A stretch of 64,000 nt of DNA, taken from Dimorphilus gyrociliatus. Lineage: Eukaryota > Annelida > Polychaeta > Dinophilidae. Below the pieces are notes generated by a model, which did not search any database, had not been told where the DNA came from, and saw only the letters and a list, made by a program, of their open reading frames with translations. The first letter of the stretch is position 1; every line of letters begins with the position of its first letter. The position numbers and the translations under genes were made by a program. Of the stretch, positions 1 through 10,635 are shown piece by piece. Location: the NCBI GenBank assembly GCA_904063045.1, contig CAJFCJ010000007.1:2611404-2675403 (forward strand), given 5' to 3'.

Positions 1-1666
1 TTAAACTCTTCTAACAAGGATTGAGTGCAAAATTTTGAACATAATAAACTTGACGGCAATTTTCCATATTCTAATTTCAATACTAATGGCAATTTAGAAG
101 TGCTAATCAGATGAAATTCTTCTTTATCAATTGTATACATTTTTGACGGCTCTCTTAATGGGATATCATTCGACAAAACGCGCTGATTAAATGAACCTAT
201 TAATTTTCTTTTTCCGCAAAGTTCTTGTCTAACTTGAACCAACTGTAGGAAACTAAAATTATTATATAAATTAATTAGTTACGTACTCTACAAACATAAG
301 TGAACTTCGATCTATGTCCCAAATGATCATGAAAAGGTATTCTGCCTAATTGAAATCTATTGATCCATAAATTGGCATAAAACTTTTGATCTTGTATCAA
401 ATTATATTTTAAGCAATCGCTTCTATTTTTATATTTAGCTTTATTAGCTACAATGGTTTCAATTTGACTGTTCGTAAAAAATTTACAGTGTTCAAAGTGT
501 TGATCCAAAAAGTTTTTATCAATTCGTTCCCTCTGAATAATAAAGGTCTTCTTTTCAGCTGTAAACAGATCGTAATGCTAAACAACGTAGTTATAATAGA
601 AATTAAATAAAAGTTCATTACCCATTTTCTTCATTAGGTATTTAAGTAGGTCACCATCAATACCTTGGAAATTACTACAAATCACATAACGTTCGGAATT
701 ACCTGGTTTGCTTGTGAAAGGTTTAAATAGCTTAACCTAAAAATATTTGATTAGAATAGAGTTTCCTCTATTATTATGAAAGTTTTACCTTTTCAAAACA
801 ACAGACTAGTAAATATATTAGAGATATCGATTGTGCTTCGAAAAGTGTGAATGCCTTTAATACAGCAGATCCTCCTTTATTAAGAATTGTTAGAATAGCA
901 ATAGCTTCGGCTTGTATTAAATGCGCAACAAGAAGTTCCTGTCGATCTGGAGCGTCGGCGCAATCCATACTTCCATCTGCAGTAATCTACTTATGGAAAT
1001 AAGAATTTACTGATCTTATTTTTTTTAATAACAATGCTAACAATTACGTACAAAATTAACATGACGTAGTTTACTTTCAGCCTCTTGTATGAGTCCAGCT
1101 AAATTTTGTATTTCAGAAATATCTCCTGTATTATCCATTCCAAAATACCAATGATCCAGGGTTTTGACAATAAATCTGTCGTCATCTATCATTCTTTTTA
1201 AGTCATTCCCTTCGTAATATGGATTTAAGCTTGTAGCAACCCATTGCCAATCTATTGTTCTATTATTCTCAAGTCGCAGTTTATGGTTTAATGATGCTAG
1301 AAACGCTCCTGGTGCTTCACATATATGCACTGATCTAAGGCGTGTTTTTTCATGTGTCAACTCTTCATTTGAACTAAGAATTTCGTAAAATTTACACCAG
1401 GCCTGAGTGCATAATTCTGGTCCGAAGGAATCTTTTACAAATTTCACAACACCGCCAGCAGGATTTGTCAAGTTTGTGTGTTGGTGCCAGTCTTGAATGT
1501 CGTAATCGCTTAAAGAAGATTTAACTATGTTTAATTCATCCCTTAGTGATATAAGATTTTCTATTTCCCAAATCTCTTCGCAAAAAAATCCAGCCGTTAA
1601 GTTTTTGGCACTTATTTGGTCATACACACAGAATTTTCCTAATTGGAACTCATTCGAACTACACAT
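1..1666 (-). CDS. CMTR2: Cap-specific mRNA 2'-O-ribose methyltransferase 2 (CMTR2), 3' truncated by window edge
   Basis: In its family this enzyme methylates the 2'-O-ribose of the second transcribed nucleotide of capped mRNA, using SAM. Five exons join in frame: 1052-1666, 789-986, 622-736, 287-558 and 1-242 (still open at base 1). The first exon carries the family's Rossmann-fold entry (CEAPGAFLASLNH) and the WYFGMDNTGDI stretch. The second carries ADGSMDC and NKGGSAVLKAF, and the third KPFTSKPGNSERYV. I chose the ATG at 1666 because the protein upstream of it (to 1813) resembles nothing in the family and overlaps an E2F-like site. Human CMTR2 is about 770 aa, so roughly the N-terminal 60 percent is present. 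Introns are 41 to 65 bases. Family assignment is very secure; the exact start is less so. Confidence 0.93.
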
Positions 1667-2094
1667 TTCGCATCGTAAACAACGTAATTCTGTATTATCG
1701 CCCAACAAATACCACCAGTTTATTTTTAAACAAAAAATAGCTATTTTGGCGCGAATATCGTTACAGCATTTGATGGTAAATATTGCGCCGCTGCATTTAT
1801 TTTTAACAAACACATGGCAGGCAGTTCAATCGTCTGGTACAAATGTTAATATGAAAAGCACTTTTTACATGTAATTTAAACATCACCCTCCCGGGTAACT
1901 AACAGAAATCGTAGAAACACGAAGAAATTTAACAACTTTCTATGTTCTAAAACTCATCCTCACTACTACAGTAGCTATAAATTTGAAAACTTTCCATTAA
2001 CTGGTTAATTTGCTAATAGTGTCAGCTACAAAAAAATAGAGCATCCAAATAAAAAAAAGTGAATTAAAACAGGAAACAAAAGAGAATCCCTTAT
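1667..2094. other. Intergenic interval between CMTR2 and TFDP (same strand)
   Basis: These 428 bases hold the presumed CMTR2 promoter and the TFDP 3' UTR, both on the minus strand. An E2F-type element lies at 1744-1755. An open frame continues upstream of the CMTR2 ATG but shows no conserved residues. Nothing else was recognised. Confidence 0.5.
1744..1755. promoter_or_regulatory. Canonical E2F/DP-type site upstream of CMTR2
   Basis: The bases TTTTGGCGCGAA match the E2F consensus TTTSSCGC with its palindromic extension. The site sits about 80 bases upstream of the CMTR2 start codon. Binding is inferred from the motif only. Confidence 0.45.
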
Positions 2095-4087
2095 TTATAC
2101 ATCTATAGGACTCGACCTTGAGCTGTCGTCATCATCTTCCTCCTCTTCATCGTCGCTAAGACCATCTGGGCTATCAACTGGCGTAAAGTGAAGTTGCGAT
2201 AATGTTTGAATTGACGGGTTACTGGCTCCCTGACGGCTCTGATTAACTAGTGTCTCTTCCAAACCATTTGGTCTCGTTAATGCTGTCAAATAAAATTATA
2301 TTTCATTGAGTTTTAGCATAATATTTATTGTAGACAACCTCGAACGTAAGGTTCTAAGTTCGATGACACAAGACTGACGGCTTTCTGAAGATCGGCTGCA
2401 GAGCATTGGCCATTTTCTAGGCCAAAGGCTAAACTCATTCGTTTCAATACTTCGATGTCGTCGTGAATTTGGAAGGATTGATCAAACGAAAAAAGATATT
2501 CTTGTCTGTTCATAAGGGATTAACAAGAAATTGTTAATATAATATTAATAATGAAAGCCATAGTAGACTAAAAGCTTACTTATCGGTTGATATATTACAG
2601 TCAATTAAAGTTTTTTTGCCAGTGGAAACAATAATAAACGGCAATTGAATAACCGAATTCTTGGGCAAATTCCTGTGTTGCTCCTTGAATTTTTTATTTC
2701 TTTCAACCAAATTTTTGAATGCAATTTGCTGCAGCAATAATTCACGGAACTCAACCAGACGATGTCTTATTCTATCTTGTCGCTTTAATTTCTCCATTTG
2801 CAAGTTTTGACATTCTTGAGCTGAAGAGGTCGGTAAGCCACGCCACTTTATCTCCTTTTTTTGCTTTTCAATTATATTCATAGCCATCAACACGTTTAAA
2901 GCGTCGTATACTCTACGACGAATATTTTTCTAAAAGAATGATAGCTATTTAATAAAGGACGATAACATAGATATGCATTACATACCTGATCCGTATTGGT
3001 TAATGTATTGGCTGGAGCAAATTCAGCCACCAATTCATCTGCAACCTCGTTGTAGGATGTTGTCCCCTTCTGTTCTACCTTTTCACAAACTTTCATTGAA
3101 AAGTGCCGTAAACCCTTATTACCCTTTTCCGAACGCCTTGATCGCTTTACACTGAAAAAGATTATACTCAACAATTTCTAACAATTTTTATTGACAATAG
3201 ACATACTGCTCAGTCTCTTCCATAATTGGAACGGCAGGGGTATCAATGCTTCTCTTACGAACTCTTGGACCCCATGACCCTAGAGTAGGTTCATGAGGTT
3301 GAGTAATTTTTGTTGATTTCACCGTAATAGGGCTAGCTCCTGATGTATTAGGAAGGCCGGTTACTGCAGTCAAAAGTTTGTGCTGTATCTGAATTCCAGA
3401 TGAAGCTGAAGTATTTGAACCGGAGGGAACGGTTGTTATTACTTTCTGTTAAAAATAAATATTGAAATTATTCCAAAAGTGCTCTTTTTTTTGTTGATTA
3501 ACTGCGTCGAATGTATTATCGCTAACCTTCGTCACATTCGCTGGAATAGTGCGAATTGGAACTGATCGAACGTTAGAAGCCGATGTACGAGTCGAGACAA
3601 TTTGAACTGAAGCACGTACAACGTTTGATTAGAGTGTAAACAATTAAAAGAGAAATCATAAAAGTTTATAATTGATGTAAAAAAAAATTAGCTTGCAATA
3701 TTTTTATTTTTAAATGTGTAAAAAATAATTTTGAATTAAGTACCTTTCGAAAAGCCAGTTTCAGGTAAAACTCGTGTCTGAAATAAGAGTCTGTTTAGCT
3801 TGTGTCTATTCATTCAGTTCATATTATACTCACGCTATTATTAGTATTGGAGTCAGAAAAGAAATCCTGCGATTTTACCGTCTGCATATTTTGTACAGGT
3901 TTCATTTGTATTACTGTTATGGGTGATTTTCCTGTGTGCATCGTCTTTATTTCTGTCGCTACATAAAATACAAATTGATATTATGCCGTAGCAGTTAAAT
4001 CATGACTGATCAGTAGTAAAAGTACTTACAATTATCATCCCATAGGGTTTGTAGAGCAGCATTGTCACCAGTTTGCGATGTAGCCAT
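2095..4087 (-). CDS. TFDP1: Transcription factor DP (E2F dimerisation partner)
   Basis: DP heterodimerises with E2F proteins to bind and control cell-cycle promoters. Nine exons give 468 aa: 4030-4087, 3834-3958, 3744-3777, 3527-3606, 3207-3445, 2986-3151, 2580-2929, 2339-2505 and 2095-2282; all phases agree. From about residue 188 the winged-helix DNA-binding domain reads [13 protein letters not shown], then [16 protein letters not shown] and [19 protein letters not shown]. The dimerisation and marked-box part follows, with [14 protein letters not shown] and [11 protein letters not shown]. The tail ends in a Ser/Asp/Glu-rich acidic stretch as in vertebrate TFDP1/2. The N-terminal 180 aa are a Ser/Thr-rich, poorly conserved leader longer than in vertebrates. 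It shares a divergent promoter with RPL27. It is probably the single DP gene, but TFDP1 and TFDP2 cannot be told apart. Confidence 0.95.
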
Positions 4088-4531
4088 ACTTAAAAAGGAT
4101 TTTAATTGTCCTCTCTATCCGATTGTTATGAATTTTCGAGGAACGCAGGAGTGCACACTTCAAAATGGCGGCTCTCAACCGAGGCAATCAAACACGCTAA
4201 ATTTGTCTTACGATCTAATTTTCTTCTCTATATTTGAGCAATACTTCTTTAAGAGTATTTTTTGCTAATCGAATCGTCCTCTGATGCAACAAAGGATAAT
4301 TTTTAAGCGCTTTTCACTCAGTTAGCGCCAACTTTCCGGGCGCTGATTTTGGCGGTGATACATACAAGCTTGCAGCTGATTGGAGAATGCTACCGGAAGT
4401 GTTTGTTCTTTTACCTCGTTTCGGTAAGCTGTTTCCTTTTCCGGTGGGATTTTGTTTGGGTGAGTGTCTTCTCTACTTAAAATCAGAAAATATCTATTTA
4501 TTCTTATATTTTTAACCCACGAGCAGTTAGG
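4088..4531. promoter_or_regulatory. Divergent TFDP / RPL27 promoter
   Basis: About 440 bases separate the two start codons, with GC content raised over its surroundings. It holds a YY1-type CAAAATGGCGGC (4161-4172), an E2F-like inverted core GCGCCAA (4325-4331), TTTTGGCGG (4347-4355) and an ETS-type CCGGAAGT (4392-4399). A pyrimidine tract CTTTTACCTC near 4408 has the form of a 5'TOP start. It is followed by GTAAGC and, before the ATG, by an acceptor ending CGAGCAG, suggesting a 5' UTR intron in RPL27. The sites are consensus matches only. Confidence 0.5.
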
Positions 4532-5060
4532 ATGGGGAAATTTATGAAAAGCGGTAAGGTAGTATTGGTCCTTAGCGGCCGATATGCTGGCAGAAAAGCC
4601 GTAATCATCAAGGTAATATTTTTATTATATGAGCCAACGCGTGTTAGAATATAAAGACAATTTTCATAGAACTACGATGACGGCACTAACGAAAAGGGCT
4701 ATGGACATGCTCTCGTTGCTGGAATCGATAGATACCCAAGAAGAGTTACGAGAAAAATGGGCAAAAAGAAGCAGAAAATGCGCTCAAAAATTAAGCCGTT
4801 TTTGAAAGTTGTCAACTACAATCATATGATGCCGACTCGCTACTCTGTCGACCTTGTATTCAACAAAAACTTCGTTAATAAAGATGCCGTTACTGATCCC
4901 GGCAAACGCAGAAAGGCCAGACGAGACATCAAGGCTAAATTTGAAGATCGGTAAGTTGACTAAAAACCAGCATGGTTACCTTAATATTCACTATGATTTT
5001 TTAACTAACAGGTATAAGTCTGGTAAGAACAAGTGGTTTTTCCAAAAACTGCGTTTCTAA
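4532..5060 (+). CDS. RPL27: 60S ribosomal protein L27 (eL27)
   Basis: This is a structural protein of the large cytosolic ribosomal subunit. Three exons (4532-4612, 4670-4950, 5012-5060) encode 136 aa, exactly the length of vertebrate RPL27. Recognisable blocks are [20 protein letters not shown], an N-terminal KOW-type segment, then [16 protein letters not shown] and the C-terminal [14 protein letters not shown]. Both introns are about 60 bases. The likely 5'TOP start and 5' UTR intron lie in the shared promoter with TFDP. Its 3' end faces the PLEKHH gene. Confidence 0.98.
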
Positions 5061-5576
5061 GTATGTTGAAGTTTCCAATACAGTTTTGCTCTTTTGCTTG
5101 ACTTAATGATAACGAAAATGCGTGATTTTACTTATTTTTTTATTAAGTGCAATATTCATAATTTATTTAAGATAAACGGGCAACTTAACGATAGGTTATA
5201 CATATACATATACAGCATACATATTTGTACATATAAACTGCATATATATGCACCAATGAAAAGTTAAATATGTTCATTCTGAGCAGATATCCTTAACATT
5301 AACAAAACCTGATTAGCTTACTGTAGGAAAGATCTCACATTATTGAGTGAGCAGTTTTGCACTGCATAAAAACTGAAGTATTAAAATAGTGACATTAAGA
5401 TATGATTTAAAATTCTCAATATCTGCATGATTTAACGATATTCTTTGGACAACTTAAATAAAACGCAACTGCAGAATGAACACAAATTAAATGATAACGC
5501 TTCAACACAATCTAATGAACAAAGGCATTTACATATCGAAGACTCAATACTGTATTCGTAGTTACGCCTCAGATAA
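5061..5576. other. Convergent 3' interval between RPL27 and PLEKHH
   Basis: The 3' UTRs of the two facing genes must share these 516 bases. The sequence is AT-rich, with alternating TA/CA tracts around 5200-5260. No open frame or RNA gene was recognised. Confidence 0.4.
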
Positions 5577-8500
5577 CTAGTCACCAGACTCCTCTGCAGC
5601 ATTTATATAGCTTGCCATTAGCTTTACGGCTTCGAACATCTGTGCGTATTAAAAATAGTTTACATTATCGAGAAGAATTCACGTGCTTACTTTAACTTTA
5701 TCCATGAGTACTAATATCTGGGAAACATTAGCAGCATTCAGAACAATTAATAGGCAATCATCATCACACCCTCCGAAAGTTACGATTTGCTGATATTCAA
5801 AACTGTCTACTTCATCCTACAAAAAGCATAAATTTTATGAGTAACTGGTGAAATATATAAAAAATTGCAACAAACAAGTGTCTCGGGATGAAGTAAGGCA
5901 ATTCCTCTATCAAATACTGCTAAACAAACTGGAACAGGAGAAGGACTTACCACGTCTTTTCTCTGAAATGTATATAAACAAATTTATCTCTGTAGCAATA
6001 AATAATCAAGAAAGTTATATAATGTACCACTGCGGGAAATAGTTTAGCTCCGAAATACTTCCAACGTCTTAAAACATTCAAATAAGCTGTTACATATTCT
6101 GATTGACTTTGCTTTCCCTGTTTCATCCATTTCCAAACAACAGCTTGTTCTAATCGGCGAAGTTCTTCTTCTGGTACTTTTCTGTATTTGCTAGGAAAGA
6201 ATTTCTTCATAACGTCGGGAATGGACTCGGTAGATTCATTTGAATAGGGCCCCAGTGTTATCTGGGCCATTAGGGCAGCTAATGATAAGGCCATTTCACG
6301 ACTTATCGGAAATCTTCCATTCCTTACATCATCATTAGCCTGGTAGGCTAACAAGTAGCGTTCTTGTTCTGTTTGAAATTTGTCTCGTTTCGACCAATAC
6401 AATCTGTTCTTGAAAACTAATCTAGCCGTTTGCCCTCTTATGAATTTCATACCTGCCCTAGCTCCATACGCTTGTTCCCACTGTGAAAGAACATCGCAAA
6501 GCTTTGATTGTAAGCTAGGACAGTACTCAACATCATTGACACTAAAATCTGCGAATAATGCAAAACCAGTTTGCTCGGAAGGCGGTAATTTCAAAGCAAC
6601 ATTTAATGACGCAGAAAATTCAGCGACAGTGGTAGAACCATCGAAACTGACAACTTTATGCTGACCGTCCATAATGCTCACGGCAATACTATGAGGCATT
6701 GAATGTTCAAAAGGTTTGTGACGAGAGAATGACATCACTTCCACGTAAGAGGGTCGGCAAAGTCGCCCACCTTTCTCCTGGGCTCTACTTAAAGCAGAAA
6801 GACTGAATGCGGAAAACTTGTGTGTTGAGAGTAAGACGTGTGAGGGAGGACGACAGTGCTTTTGTAAGTGAACTTTGAGGTATTGCATGAGTATATGCCT
6901 TCGGGGCAAGAAAAATGATAGAGTAAAGGCAAGTAATTGCCAGCTTCTTTCGAGAGTATCCGGTGGCGTTTGAGGTGACGCCAGATCTAAAATAGAATTT
7001 GTTTGTTTGAGTACACTTCGAGAGGATCCACAACAAAACAAATTTGGAACTCCAGTTGCTTTTTCCAATCGATTTTCATGAGTTGTTAACTTAATTAATT
7101 GACAAAAAAGTTCGTCTTGCAGTTGAGGTACATCCAGACACATTTGAATAATAGTTTGTATTTTTTCAACGTGGAAGTCCAAGTTTTGATCAGCACCAAA
7201 GGGCTTGTGAATAAAATGTATTAAATACTTATACATTTCAATAGCCATATTTCTTGTGACTTGATCAGGAATCGATGTTAGAGGTTCACTTAGGCTTACA
7301 TCTGATCGGACTAGTATACATCTTTTCCAAGCCGAACAGTCGCTAGCCCATTGAGCAGCTTGCAAATCGTTTATTAGTTTCTCAAATTCTGTTCCTTCCC
7401 CTCCGCCAGCGGCCACACTTAAAGCTGACCTCCAAGCATCCTTCTCAACTTCAGAAACAAATAGCAAATAGGTAGGCACACGGGATCCAGCCGGCCAAAC
7501 GCTAAGAGATTTATAACCATCCCCTGAACCACTAGAATCTGTAGTTGCTCCGCAGTCCGATTCGATGCTTTCGTCTACATCTTCAATTCTAGCTTGATCT
7601 ACATTTATTGTCTTGAGGGGTAATTTGTCAGTGCTATCACGATAAAATAATAAATAATGTCCGGCAAGTAAGGCCCAAACGGTTCTTCGACGTCCCCTGG
7701 CAGCTCGAATCAAACGACCTTGGCAACTTCTATGATTATGTTGCAGGACATTATCGGATGTTTTTTTCCGTACAATATTTTGTATAACTATATTTGAAAT
7801 AAATATATTTTGGATTAATGTAAAATTCTGATTTAGTTTTACCTTTCACCCATCGTCTACAATCTTTATTTGAATCACATGCAAGGGTCCAAGCACATTT
7901 TGCATTTGAAACATGAAAAGTACTTGCTCCAGTGACCCAACGAACTCGAGTATTAGCATCCAGTGTAAGGCAATCTTTATTTTTCGGACGGACTATGTCG
8001 GCCTGAATGATTTTATATATTAACTTAACAATACTATGCAATCTAAACTCTTACCTCATTTTTGCAGCAAATTAGGACGAAGCATTTAACGCAGCAATAT
8101 ACCTTTTTCCACTTTAACTTTGATCCTAGTTTCAATAAACATGCAGAACGTTGAAGGGACCTGGTGTCAAACGTTGGAGATTCGCATCTTTGAACTTTCT
8201 CATCGGGCTCCTCACTATCACTGCAACTACTCACTTCCACAGCTACTTGAGCATAATCAACGTCTGATGCACCACCAGAAGAAGGATTGCTAGATACCAC
8301 TCTTTTCTTTGATAAAGACGTACTACTCGTTCGATCAGCCCGATAAACGAACGATGTTGACTTTTGTGCAGCTGGAGATGCAACTGTTTGTAGTGTTAAT
8401 GGATTACTATCCTCCTCATCAGAGGAATCACAATTAGGATGAGGTACAGAGATATTGTGAATTCTAGTAGCTCTCTGTATAACAATGGAAGCATTTTAAT

Positions 8501-10095
8501 TCGTTATGAATTTAAAGCTAATAAGAATTTACCCCCTTTAGAACAGAAAAAACCGGTACTGTAGTCCGTCGGTCAACGCCGGATATAGCAGAATGTAAGC
8601 TTTCGTCTTCGACAACAGTTTGTGCAGGTTCTGCAGAACAAAATAACTCCTTCTATTTTCAGAAACACACAGACAAACTAAAACTTACGTATTAGATTTA
8701 AATTTGATGCTCTATCAGATGATGTTTCACATTTTAATCCATTGCATTCGGCTAGCGAATACAAAGCTTCTTCCCAGGAAGCAACTTTCCTAAGAGGTGG
8801 TGTGGGGGGTTTGGAGAGTCTTCTATTGGCGCTTGTTCCTCGCCATTCACGCGTTCCTTTAAAGGCAATATCAAGTTGTGACGGTCTTGATTGACGCTTC
8901 TGACGGGGGAGAGTCGCGCAAGCATCTCTTATAAAGGCAGCATGAGCATAATCTGGTTCATTTTCTACTGATGGCGCTGGGGATTTAGATTTTTCTCGAC
9001 TTGATCCCGTAATTGCTGGTGATCTAGAACGCCTGTGACTGTTTCTAACTGATGTTGCAGCTGCCGTGACTAGCAATTCGGAACTTCTCGATGCCATAGA
9101 AGTTTCACTACTAAGACCATGAGAAGCATGGAACTTCTTACGTTTCATTTCAACAGCAGGTGGTACTTGTCTAGGGGCGTAGATTGCCTGATGGTCTCGT
9201 TCGATTTCTTGATAATCGGGATCTTCCTCGTCCAAACAGTCAGGTGTTGTTGTTATTTCGTTATCGACTTGAGAACCGGATAATGAAGAATGAGGTGGAA
9301 TAGGCGGTGGAGAAAATTCCCTCGATACCAACGAATTCTGCCAAGTGATAAAAAATTCATCAAAATTAAAAAATAAACATAGGAAGAGAGAAGCTTAACG
9401 AACCGTTAAACTTCTACGTGCCTCTTCAATACGTCTTGACAAAAGATCAGGCATTTGTTGCATTGCAAAACGTTGTTCGTCTAAATCATTTTTCTGACGT
9501 TCGTTTTCAGCCTCTAATTCTCGAACCTTTTCTTCTAGTAGAGCTGTTGTACTTTTAAATTGCTGTAATACTTCATTTTCCCTTCGTAATTGTTCAATTA
9601 AATGTTGTTGTTCAACAATAGTCATATTGGTGTTTCTTTTGAACTTTGCGACTTCTTCTCTCTGTAATTTGAGTTATATAATATCGGAAATTAACGTAAA
9701 ACAACATAGAAAGAAAATAGAGAAAGAAATACAAATATTCATACCTGCTGTCTTACTTCTAACTGGAGTTCTTCTATCATATCATATCTGTTACCACCAT
9801 TTGCTATTTGTCTATTATCCGCTAAAGGCAATTGTTCCATTTGTTCTTGCAGTCTCTCAACTTGTCCTTTGTATCTCCGACAATTCTCCTCAGCTTCTTC
9901 CTTCTCTTTTGCCAACTGCTCCATTTGTGATCGAATATTTCCTCTAATATATTGCAATCTACATTGCATACTGTCTCGAAATTCGTAAAATTTTTTTCTC
10001 CATTCCGATACGTCCCAATCCTCGTTTTCGCTCATAGAATCAGTGAGACTAAGAGTTGTCGGAGATGGTGAAGTCTTTCGGTCTCTTGCTGCCAT
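5577..10095 (-). CDS. PLEKHH1: Pleckstrin homology, MyTH4 and FERM domain protein (PLEKHH1/2, MAX-1 type)
   Basis: The family is a membrane- and cytoskeleton-linked scaffold; the worm homologue MAX-1 acts in axon guidance. Ten exons give 1322 aa (human PLEKHH1 is about 1360): 9745-10095, 9404-9661, 8689-9337, 8533-8630, 8055-8474, 7843-8002, 6031-7787, 5876-5962, 5691-5816 and 5577-5639. Order: N-terminal coiled coil (about 20-200), disordered Ser/Pro linker with VFSVLKG, first PH from about 567, second PH from about 668 (GRLIRAARGRRRTVW to AWRSALSVAAGG), MyTH4 (about 770-1000), then FERM with VVSFDGSTTVAEF, GFALFADFS and ending QQIVTFGGC. One 1757-base exon holds the second PH, MyTH4 and most of FERM. 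PLEKHH1 and PLEKHH2 cannot be separated. Confidence 0.93.
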
Positions 10096-10635
10096 TGCAA
10101 TATCTTTCTACTGTAAGCTCTGAGTAGGTCGAACGACCGAGCTAGATTTAATTAACTTCTCTTGGACATTAATCGTGTTTAGTAGTAACGGAGGTTTATA
10201 AAATATGAATCCTCCATTCTACAACTTCATTTAAAAAAAAGAATAAAAAATTTTCATCACTGACAACTTTTTAGCTGTTAGATGTCGCCGCTTACCGGAA
10301 ATTTATATAGATACGTAAAGGTTGTGAAAATTTTCTCGAGCTGTCGGCTATTGGTTAACTTAACGCGAAATGCTATTGGCTGTCAACATATTTGTTATAG
10401 CGATAAAAAAACTGTCTGCATACTTGAAATTTTAGCAGCGGAAAGTCGACTTTTGCAGCCGTATGATCCTTTAACTGCTATACCAAGTGGAGGACGATCT
10501 AGCGACGATCTCATTTAATTTATACTATTGAACTAAATTTGTATCAATTACTGGGCGATAACGAGTCCGATTATCTCATTAGAACATCTGTCATCATTCA
10601 ATGTTTGAATTTTTTTCAATATATTATGAATAAAT
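10096..10635. promoter_or_regulatory. Divergent PLEKHH / DRAK promoter region
   Basis: These 540 bases lie between two divergent start codons. The PLEKHH side has an acceptor-like CTTACAG 24 bases before its ATG, hinting at a 5' UTR intron. A 78-codon open frame at 10282-10518 has no recognisable protein and spans the likely core promoters. An ACCGGAAAT element occurs near 10295. Confidence 0.35.

Noticed and set aside
1667-1813. Upstream extension of CMTR2 to an ATG at 1813
   Set aside because: The extra 49 residues match nothing in the family and cover a GC-rich E2F-like promoter element.
5285-5297. ATATCCTTAAC, resembling U12-type splice signals
   Set aside because: It lies in a 3' UTR interval with no exon on either side; donor and branch words merely coincide.
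5951-5960. A 10-base micro-exon in PLEKHH followed by a 22-base intron
   Set aside because: Reading straight through from the acceptor at 5963 gives an open frame (RKDVVSPSPVPVCLAVFDRG) in the right phase for FERM, so no tiny intron is needed.
10282-10518. 78-codon open frame between PLEKHH and DRAK
   Set aside because: No protein-like composition or motif, and it covers the likely core promoters of two genes.
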